DNA of 64,000 nt from Corinectria fuckeliana (Eukaryota; Ascomycota; Sordariomycetes; Hypocreales; Nectriaceae), in NCBI GenBank assembly GCA_019137255.1, contig WPDH01000004.1:62001-126000 (forward strand). The letters run 5' to 3'. Every line of letters begins with the position of its first letter. Position 1 is the first letter of the stretch. Below are positions 56,200 to 64,000 of the stretch, piece by piece. Under the pieces are notes generated by a model. The model saw nothing but the letters and a program-made list of their open reading frames with translations, was not told where the DNA came from and did not search any database. The translations under genes were made by a program, and so were the position numbers.

Positions 56200-57126
56200 T
56201 TATACGGTTCTACACGCGCTGTCTACGGTTGTGCCTGGGAGTTCCAGGCCCTTGAAGGTCTTGGTAATGTTGGTAATGGCCTCCTCGACTGGGAGCCGCT
56301 CCATCGAACTCGCACCGTAGAAACCGTGAACGCCCCTTGTGCGCTCCAAAACGTAGCGGGCATCCTCGGGCATGGCAATCGGGCCTCCGTGGCATAGCAC
56401 AATGATCTTCGGGTTGATGCCGACAGCTGCGTCGCGGATCTGTTGGATGAGCGTCACGCATTCGTCCAGTGTTTTGGTCGTCGCCGCGCCTATTGACCCG
56501 CTGCTCGTCAAGCCCATATGGGCCACGAGAATATCTGCTCCGGCATTGGTCATCTTCTCGGCGTCTCCAACGCCGAAGACGTAGGGCGTGGTCAGCATCC
56601 CGGCTTCGTGGGCGGTACGGATGGCGTCCACTTCCAGGTCGTAGGACATGCCCGTCTCTTCGAGGTTGGCCCGGAACTGGCCGTCAATGAGGCCGACGGT
56701 GGGGAAGTTCTGGATGCCGGCGAAGCCCAGGTCCTTGAGCTGAAGGATGAAGCGCGGCATGTTGCGGAAAGGATCGGTCCCGCAGACTCCGGCGATGACC
56801 GGAGTGTGCTTCACCACGGGAATCACCTCGTCGGCCTGACGTTGTTAGCAGCAAGCATAACACGAGTAGGGATAGGTTTGGCGTGACGGTACCATGTCCA
56901 CGACAATGTCGTTGGCGTTGCCATACGGCATCAAGCCCGAGAGTGAACCCCGACCAGCCATGCGGAAGCGACCACTGTTGTAAATGATGATGAGGTCGCC
57001 CCCACCGGCTTCGATGAATTTGGCCGAGAGGCCAATGCCGGCCCCAGCGCCCACGATGGGTTTGCCTCGAGCAATTTGAGCCCAGAGGCCATCTAGAATT
57101 TGCTTTCTGTCTGTTGGGGGAGCCAT
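56200..57126 (-). CDS. TIM-barrel protein of the PEP-hydrolase-like / Tm-1 C-terminal family
   Basis: Predicted TIM-barrel enzyme of the family sometimes called phosphoenolpyruvate-hydrolase-like, homologous to the C-terminal half of plant Tm-1 proteins. Exons are 57126-56893 and 56835-56200 (donor GTACCG, branch GCTAAC), giving 289 residues. Features are GKPIVGAGAGIGLSAKFIEAGG at about 20-41, DLIIIYNSGRFRMAGRGSLSG, PVIAGVCGTDPF, NFPTVGLIDG, ADILVAHMGLT and a C-terminal GFYGASSMERLPVEEAI. It is divergent from the UPF0261 / Tm-1 N-terminal-like gene with 334 bases between starts, a shared promoter suggesting co-expression and a common pathway. The reaction is not established. Confidence 0.9.
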
Positions 57127-57460
57127 GTTTGGTGGCGAGTCAGTCAAGTAAGCGCGATATGACCGGAAAGCGATATGGCCGAAGGTGACAGGAGTTGGAG
57201 TGGTGAAGTCATTCGAACCCCGAGCTGAGAGAATTAGTCATTCCAGTCAGTGTATATCAGAGCTGCTGCGGATCTGCCTGCAATGTGACGTAAGTATGTA
57301 TGCGGGGGCTCGCATTTGCGACTGCCGTACTCCGTAGCTTAGTACGTAGATAGGTGTCACGACAAGACGAGTGCGGGGACCGAATTGATCTGGATATATT
57401 TACTCACGAGAGAACTTAGAACTTAGAAGCACGGGCAGCAACACCCTTTTGACCCTATCG
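57127..57460. promoter_or_regulatory. bidirectional promoter between the two Tm-1-like genes
   Basis: 334 bases separate the two divergent starts, so both genes must share or abut regulatory sequence here. A TATATTTA-like element lies near 57395 on the plus-strand gene side. No specific factor site is claimed. Confidence 0.55.
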
Positions 57461-58723
57461 ATGCAGCGGGTAAACGCAATGGCTACTGTTGTGATTCTTG
57501 GCACTTTCGACACTAAGCTGGAAGAGCTCCTCTTCCTTCGAGATCAGGTCCAGCAGCATGACGCCAGCATCAAGACTCTCCTAGTCGACGTGGGTCGGGA
57601 GGACTGCCATCACGAGGCCATTCAGTATCGCTCGTCTGCGTTGTTGGAAAAGTACGGAGAAGTAGAAGACGTCTCACAACTACCTCGCGGCGACTTCATC
57701 AAGCACATGTCTGGATGCGCGGCGAAGCTCATGCAATGCTTATATATGAACAAGCCTATCCATGGCGTCGTTTCCGCCGGCGGCTCTTGCGGCTCCTCTC
57801 TTGCCTCTGGCGCGCTCAAAGACGTGCTGCCTGTTGGATTCCCCAAGCTCATTGTGTCAACGGTCGCCAGCGGAGACACAAGCTTCCTCGTTGGCGAGAC
57901 AGACATGACGCTCATGCCCTCAATTGTCGACGTCGCCGGCCTGAACCACGTGCTCAAGGAGATCCTCAGCAACGCCGGGGCGGCCATTGCTGCCATGGCC
58001 TTGTCGTGGGCCAAACGCAGGCCAAAGGATACGAACACGGCGGATAACAAGCATCGAGTTGCCATCACCATGTTTGGGGTCACGACTCCGGGGGCGAATG
58101 CGATACGAGCCCATCTGGAGTCTACGTACCCGGTAGAGACATATATTTTCCATGCTACAGGCCTCGGAGGAAGGGCCATGGAGAAGCTGATCCGTGATGG
58201 ATACATAGATGGTGTCTTGGACCTGACTACAACTGAGGTTTGTGACCTGGTCACGGGGGGCACTATGGCTGCGACACCCGGCAGATTTGATGCAGCCGTC
58301 AAGGCCCGAATCCCCCACATCGTCTCGCTCGGAGCGACAGACATGTCCAACTTCGGGCCCAGATCGACGGTGCCGGAAAGGTACCGTGACCGCCAGCTCT
58401 TCGAGCACAACCCCATGACGACTCTCATGCGCACCTCGGAAGACGAGAGCAGGCAAGTCGGCGAATTCATAGCTGCGAAGCTACTGGCCTCGAAGCACCC
58501 GGCCAACACGCAGCTATGGATTCCGCTGGGCGGAGTCAGTGCCATGTCGACGCCCGATGGCCCATTCGCCGACGCCAAAAGCGACAGTGTGCTCTTTGAT
58601 GCGATCAAGGAGAAACTGGCTGGAAGTCGTATCAAGATTGTCCAAGACGAGCGGGATATAAACGATGAAGGGTTTGCGAGGGATATTGCAGAGGCGCTCG
58701 CAACACTGATGGGGCTCAAGTAG
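57461..58723 (+). CDS. UPF0261 / Tm-1-like ATP-binding domain protein
   Basis: Single exon of 420 residues from ATG 57461; ATG 57479 (MATVVILGTFDTK) is an equally plausible start that matches where family members begin. Conserved blocks: VVILGTFDTKLEEL, LLVDVGR, GVVSAGGSCGSSLAS, GFPKLIVSTVASGDTS, the DMTLMPSIVDVAGLN segment, AITMFGVTTPGANAIR and VLDLTTTEVCDLVTGG. LWIPLGGVSAMSTPDGPF comes near the end. This is the N-terminal domain of plant Tm-1, whose tomato form binds a tobamovirus replication protein. In microbes it is a separate gene next to the TIM-barrel partner, exactly as here. The enzymatic role is unknown; ATP binding is known for the plant protein. Confidence 0.92.
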   Translation: MQRVNAMATVVILGTFDTKLEELLFLRDQVQQHDASIKTLLVDVGREDCHHEAIQYRSSALLEKYGEVEDVSQLPRGDFIKHMSGCAAKLMQCLYMNKPIHGVVSAGGSCGSSLASGALKDVLPVGFPKLIVSTVASGDTSFLVGETDMTLMPSIVDVAGLNHVLKEILSNAGAAIAAMALSWAKRRPKDTNTADNKHRVAITMFGVTTPGANAIRAHLESTYPVETYIFHATGLGGRAMEKLIRDGYIDGVLDLTTTEVCDLVTGGTMAATPGRFDAAVKARIPHIVSLGATDMSNFGPRSTVPERYRDRQLFEHNPMTTLMRTSEDESRQVGEFIAAKLLASKHPANTQLWIPLGGVSAMSTPDGPFADAKSDSVLFDAIKEKLAGSRIKIVQDERDINDEGFARDIAEALATLMGLK

Positions 58724-59469
58724 GGAGGCATGAAGTTTGCTACCGCCGTTACCTATATTCAATAATGAATCGCCCACGATGAGAGTAATTGGCTTGTGTA
58801 GCAAGGGTGCGATTGGCGAAGAGAGCATCGGGGGACGCTCTCCACGCATAAATCTAATATATAAATCAAGGATCGCCCGGATCGACCGGGATGAGCGGCC
58901 GAAGGAGTGCTGTGGCTAGATCCCTGCAGTCAGCCGCCATGGTCACGTTCAATCTCCTACCCCAATTCCCTGGCTCCTCGGGTTTGCCTCGCTTGCGATG
59001 GGCTCATGGCACTGTTTGCATGAGCCGTTCAACAGAAGGGGACATGGTTACTGCTACGCTGCATCTCAGGTGCGTTCTGACCTCGAGGCATCGGCTCGCA
59101 GCTGAAGCCGACGACCGAGGCCAGCAATGACAACCTATTCACACTCGGCATGGCAAAGGCAACGCTCGGCCTGTCGCTCTACGCCATCCGCGCCGCGCAC
59201 GGAGAGACATGAAGTACACTAGGTGCTTGAGTGGGGCTTGGGCTGATGTACTTTTGCTGGCCGAGTTTGTCACGACCTATCACGGAGTTTTGAAACACCG
59301 CCCAAGAGCTCTGAAGGAATGCTTAGAAAGGAGAACCCGGGAAATGGATATGTATAAAGGTTGCAAGGTGGACAACCAGAAGAATGAGAATATATCAGCC
59401 TCAGCACCTTGAGTCCATCTTTGCTCATCCATCTTCTTTCGTAAAGCCTTGTTCCTGTCTCGACCAACC
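58724..59469. other. intergenic spacer
   Basis: Contains the UPF0261 gene 3' UTR and the promoter of the secreted double-psi beta-barrel gene. No additional gene is recognised. Confidence 0.5.
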
Positions 59470-60419
59470 ATGTTTACCAGCCTCCTTCTCTTCGCCGTGC
59501 CAGCTTTCGCCAGCATTTATCCAGTTGCGGTGCCTTCAAACTTCTTCTCTGGACCCCAGAGCGGCATTGGCTCCTGGTATCGTGCCAGCGCCAGCCAAGA
59601 CCATACCAGCGGGACGAGTTGGTGTGGGTACGAGTACTACAACTCGGATCCGTTGTTTGCAGTTGTATGTGCCGTCCATCTAGCCTCTCCGTGTTTTCGT
59701 TTCTCCATAATGCATGCTGATTCATCGTGCTTGCGACTTATAAGTCTCTGAAAGCCATGGGCGGTGCTACCTATGGCAGCAACCCTACAGCATGGAAGGC
59801 CGCGACACAGAAGTACTGTGGACTGGAAGCTAAAGTTACAGACCCAGCAACCGGCAGGGTGAAGCTCATGTACATTGGAGATGCCTTTGACGATACCTGG
59901 GTCAAGGTGAGTGCTTCAATCCGCCGTCCACCTTCCTCGACGGGGATGCTAAGCTAGCAAAGACGCCCGCTTCCATTGACATCATGATCGATGGCTTCAC
60001 TGCCCTAAACGGCGACCCGAACGGCAACAAGAACACCGTTATTAATCCCGTCAAGTGGGAGTTCACCGGCAACGTCAACACGCAGTATGCTGCCGCTGGC
60101 GCAGTCTGGCCCACGGCTGGAGGCACTTCGAAGCCGACCACGACCACCGCAGCCCAATCGGGCTCGACCGCCTGTGCGGGCTGTTTGGGCGCAAAGTGCG
60201 ATGGGCAGACTGTTCTATGCAACAGCGGCTTGACTTGCCTGAGCCCTGATGGAATCTGCAGCAACGCGGCTTGCAACTGGGGGTAAGATGTCAACTCTGG
60301 TGCTGTCAATGGGTCGTGTTGCTGATTTTAGATGTAGATGCACTGGCTGGAGTTGCAGCGCTTCGTCGCCTTGCCAGAAGCCCAACACTTGTGTGAGCAG
60401 CGTCTGCAAGGCTTCGTAA
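59470..60419 (+). CDS. secreted expansin/RlpA-like double-psi beta-barrel protein with Cys-rich C-terminus
   Basis: Exons are 59470-59664, 59745-59906, 59963-60282 and 60338-60419, giving 252 residues. A signal peptide (MFTSLLLFAVPAFASIYP) is followed by a DPBB (RlpA/barwin-like) domain at about 30-150. The domain contains SWCGYEYYNSDPLFAV, a mid Cys (KYCG) and GDAFDDTW / IDIMIDGF. A Thr/Ser-rich linker (about 160-175) leads to a module with about 14 cysteines in C-x-x-C-type spacing. Donors are GTATGT, GTGAGT and GTAAGA. DPBB proteins act on cell walls or carbohydrates; here the tail could be a binding module. An apoplastic or wall-associated role is inferred. Confidence 0.85.
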
Positions 60420-62126
60420 GCTTTCGTTGTCTTGTAGTCGGTCTAGTTCGTTTCACGACGCCTGCTAGTATGACGGTAGTTTTCAGCACGAAGAAATTAT
60501 GCTTTGCTGGCCTTGACAACCCAGACAGAAACTAGTCAAGGCGAGATGCGCTCTCTTGTCATAGGACGGTATACCAGTTTACTTTCATACATTGATAGCT
60601 TTGCTATTGATGATACTTTATTTCAACCTTGGGTGCCTTACTGAAGAACCGTTGCAGGCGCTAGACGTTATTTCAAAGGCACACGCTATAAGGGGACCGT
60701 TCTACAGTCCCTATGGTCCTAGTAGTAGATCTCAAACATACTGGCCCCAGCTTATGCCAATGACATTGGAAAGAATGAAGCGGCAGCATGGCCTGGTATC
60801 TTATGACAATAAATATGCTCATGGACACTATCGGGCTGCTCAGCTTATTAGAACCTCAATCTTCGCGGGCGCTAGACCGTTTCTAGCTATTTCGAAATTC
60901 TAGGAGGTTAGAGAACAGGGCAGAGAAAGTCCGTGCTTTGCGTTCCCCAGGGACAGGGCTTGCAGCTGCCCTCAGACCTACGTATTATATTAATAGTAGT
61001 AGAGGTTGTTAAGATTGAGGCTATATTGTAGAGGAAATGTCAATTCAACTAGTCTAAATAGAGTATACTAAGGATGTCAAGAATAACAACCTGTCTACTC
61101 CGTCGATCTTGGTGTTAGAAGTACAAACAGGTCTGGCTTGTACCAAAGGAAATGTGCCCGGGCTTCCTGCAACCAATCTTTGCTGCGAGAATCAATTCGA
61201 ATGTCAAAATTGAGATATGTTGATGATGTTTATTGCGAGGCTAAACAGCAGTACAGATGAAGCAAAAGGTGAGTATTTCTGGCGCATATTCAGAGACTAG
61301 ATTCCAAGGCCTGCGTTACCGAACCGTTGACCAAGATTTGGAAATGTGGCGAACTTGGAATACGGTAAGCCAGACCACCGAGAGCTGAGCAGTGAGAAGT
61401 GTAGATGGAGACAGAGTCAGAACTGTATTCAGATTCACCGATGGCGTGGTTATATTTCAATCGAGCTGCCTCTCTGGCAGAGATATCAGGGCTCTTCGTT
61501 GGTGCGTCGTGTCGTACCCAGCCTCTGGAACTGTAGTTGCAGCTTTCGACTCAACGTACTCCATAGATGGCGCGAACCAGTCTCAAGTGGCCTTTCTCGA
61601 ATGGCCTTACTCAAGTAGAAGGGCCTAAGACTACTCCATCCTAGGGACTAAGCGCGGACGTCGGGGCGACTGTGGTCGTGGCCAACTTCATTGGCGAGAT
61701 TCGCCCGCCGCTGTTGCCTGCCGCCGTTGGCTTCCGTCAGTTAGGCCTAGGTCATTAAGGAAGGTACAGAGGAGGCCACTTGGGGGCCGTTATTTCTACT
61801 TCTGAACGAGGAGCAACCGCTGGCAAACAAGGCGAACCCGCAAGGGTTGTTACGTAGATACAATGGATACAAACGCCGTATTTGGACTTGCCGGAAACAT
61901 GCACCGCCCATAACTAAACATTATAGATTGTCAAGGCCCGCAAGAACATAGCATGACTTCAACGACGGTTACACGTTGCGGCTCTGAGGGTGTCGCCAAG
62001 TACGAGGCTAGTCACGTGACCATCAGACACTCAAAATCTCAGAATCTAGGTAGTTGGCTCTTGCAGCCTACAATTGCCTACTCCGCTTGATCCCTTCTCA
62101 TCCTTCCGTGACCCTTAGAAACCATC
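60420..62126. other. gene-poor stretch, no supported gene
   Basis: AT-richer DNA with short frames only. Frames at 60592-60903 and 61392-61628 have no recognised motif and no exon context. A GC-richer patch lies near 61640-61750. Possible relic DNA; nothing can be named. Confidence 0.45.
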
Positions 62127-62812
62127 ATGGAGACGCCCGTGAACAAAGCCGGCACGCTAAAATCAGAGGCTCCAGAGCCCCTGAAAGGACCTGTACGGAT
62201 CCTGGTAGAAACAAAAACGCACCTGGTACCTGGCGACAAGTACGCGGAGAGAATCGATCTCATGCGAAACCTGATCTGTCAGCATCACTGGAACGCGACT
62301 TTGATTCCAGTCAAGAATATGGGGATGTGCACGGCGCCAAATTCGCTTACGAAAACCGTTCATGCTACTTTCTCATCGACCATGGCGAGTCTCCCAATGC
62401 TGATCCACCAGTTCTATGGTATCGGTGGACGGGAAAGTCTCTGTGCGAATCCCCTTTACCCTCTTCAATTCCGTCCTCACACTAATTCCAGCCGTCCAGT
62501 ATTGCCATTCAGAAATCTCTGCCTGCGACGATAGAGTCTAAACTAAGGGAGCGTCCATTTACGAGACAACGTGTCCAACGCTCGCCAGGGGCGCCGCGGA
62601 GACAGTATGATCCTATCACCAGACGTCAGATAGTTCAGACAAAACTTCTTTGCAATATGGATATATTGGATGATGATCTTGAGTTCTTGAGGGATCACCC
62701 CGAGCACGAGATATGGGTCCAGGACAACGTCGAGCCCCGACTTTGGTTGGAAATCGGGAAGGCGAAGGAATCTCGAAACGATGTAGGTCAAGGAACGCTC
62801 CTCGGAGGCAGA
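62127..62812 (+). pseudogene. unknown protein gene, apparently frameshifted
   Basis: ATG at 62127 (context CATCATGG) opens a coding-like frame (LKGPVRILVETKTHLVPGDK, then LICQHHWNATLIPV) that degrades near 62312. From there a different frame reads EYGDVHGAKFAYENRSCYFLIDH and onward. It then appears to splice from GTATCG near 62418 to an acceptor at about 62499. The resumed frame reads IAIQKSLPATIESKLRERPF, then SPGAPRRQYDPITRRQIVQT, LDDDLEFLRDHPEHEIWVQD and a stop at about 62812; this last part has no ATG of its own. A one-base loss near 62312-62316 would unite the parts. Either a pseudogene or a sequence error. Family not recognised. Confidence 0.45.
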
Positions 62813-64000
62813 TGATTCCAGGACGGACGAGCGGCGTTTGGACTAGCCGACTCATCTCGTCATGTTCGAGGTTTGGTCTTGACTGAGATATGCCACTTTG
62901 CAGCAGGATCGCTTGTGACTTTCCACATTCTTTCTTTGCTAGTCGATGAGTTGCGTCGCGCTCCAGTCGAAATCTTCAACTGGTTCTCCTAGATGAGGCC
63001 CTTACAGTGATGGTCAGTTTCCTGAAGTTCAAGTTCTGCGCCAACAATCTTGAGGAGAAAGTATAAGAAGTCGTTTCCAGATCCTTACATGCTTAGTGTT
63101 ATTTTGATGATTGTGATGCCTATTTTGGCTGCTACGGCCTGTCAGACATGCGGGTGAGTGATTGAAACTGGGCTCGAATAGGAAGAGGAGTGGACTATGT
63201 ATTCAGATGTAGGCTCGTGGTCCAATATGGGTTCATTCTGCCTTCTCCCACTATACCTTACCCCCCCGGCATAGCTCGCTCGCTGCCGTTCGCACACAAT
63301 TGCTTCCCCACCGCGTGGCGCTTAGAGGTATGCCACCCTTTATGAGCTAGATGCATCTTGATACAATCGGAGCTGGTGGTATGCTGTCAACTGCCTCAGA
63401 AAGGAAGTAGAGATGCTGGACGGCACGTTAGTAACAGAAAATTCGCATCTAACTAGCTCTGGAAAGACGTATGAGGATTACCTCTTGGCTACCTCAATTT
63501 ACCTCCAGCACTCCTTATTCGTACGACCGATGTGAGATAATGATGGGCAGTTGTCCCAAAAGGTCTCTCTTGTTGACTTCGCTAAAGCTGCTGTTTCGTA
63601 AGTGGCGTCGAGGAAGACTTAGCAACGGACGCAACAGACTGCCGGACCCGAGTCAGGACAGCAAGTAGAAGTCCCGAGCTTAGCAATATTGTCAATCAAA
63701 GATGTGATTCTCCGATTCCAGGGCTCAAATGGCAAGCAAATAGACTGTGACTGACCAGGCCGGGGCTGGTAACTAATAACCCGATTCAAGCACCGCCATG
63801 GATAATATACAGTAGAATGGTCACTATAAGGTACGACGATAGCCAGTGGACATTCTCAATTTCTAATTTGCACATAATTTATCTTATAGCTTGAGGCATA
63901 CCTTTACAACCTCCCTGGACCCTTCTACGAACCTTGATAGCGGCTAAGGGGGTAAAAGGTGGATGGGTCGACCGGGTACTCCGCGAAGCTTCGTAAAAAT
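62813..64000. other. window end, no supported gene
   Basis: Short frames only, with mixed composition. A downstream exon of the broken gene could lie here, since GTAGGT occurs at its 3' end near 62783, but I cannot identify one. Confidence 0.45.

Noticed and set aside
60592..60903. 103-codon frame in a gene-poor stretch
   Set aside because: No motif or exon context; neighbouring DNA is AT-rich and likely non-coding.
61392..61628. 78-codon frame, coding-like by eye
   Set aside because: No family recognised and no flanking exons found.
1..64000. tRNA, rRNA and snoRNA genes
   Set aside because: I looked for B-box-like GGTTCGAATCC motifs with matching acceptor stems and saw none I could support; a covariance-model scan would be decisive.

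Overview
This is a nuclear window from a filamentous ascomycete (Pezizomycotina, most probably a sordariomycete). The genes are GC-rich, with short GT..AG introns of about 50-90 bases and CTAAC-type branch sites. Promoters are pyrimidine-rich, families such as LaeA-like methyltransferases and 2EXR proteins are typical of these fungi, and one long AT-rich tract carries the signature of repeat-induced point mutation (RIP). Species cannot be named from the sequence alone.

Layout. 1-13.8 kb: a gene-free stretch with GATAAG sites, an ammonium permease (4060-5693 +), a GRR1-type F-box/LRR protein (6962-9376 -), an AIM18-type chalcone-isomerase-fold mitochondrial protein (11488-12651 +) and a CPYC glutaredoxin (12976-13516 -). 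13.84-23.26 kb: one RIP-destroyed Ty3/gypsy-like LTR retrotransposon, bounded by 135-bp LTRs and an AGCCC target duplication. It has been invaded later by a 433-bp SINE-like retroposon that is not RIPed, and probably by a second insertion. 24.6-31.4 kb: housekeeping genes, namely a membrane-anchored Ubl/BAG protein, ribosomal protein uL13, Sec72, and a small conserved protein. 35.4-39.9 kb: three minus-strand paralogues of a cysteine/histidine-rich small protein family I do not recognise. 41.4-53.1 kb: a 2EXR protein, AP-2 mu subunit, a type-B carboxylesterase with a one-base frameshift, a phospholipase D-like protein, a DsbA/FrnE-like oxidoreductase, an internally duplicated unknown protein, and an extended SDR with an altered catalytic motif. 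54.6-64 kb: an LaeA-like methyltransferase with nine exons, a divergent gene pair equivalent to the two halves of plant Tm-1 protein, a secreted double-psi beta-barrel protein with a cysteine-rich tail, and a gene-poor end with a broken unknown gene.

The housekeeping genes serve secretory-pathway entry (Sec72), chaperone control at membranes (BAG protein), endocytosis (AP-2 mu), translation (uL13), ubiquitin-dependent regulation (GRR1-like) and nitrogen uptake (ammonium permease). No classical biosynthetic gene cluster is visible. The most distinctive items are the tandem Cys-rich family, the nested transposon history, the split Tm-1 pair, two 7-base coding exons and two apparently frameshifted genes.
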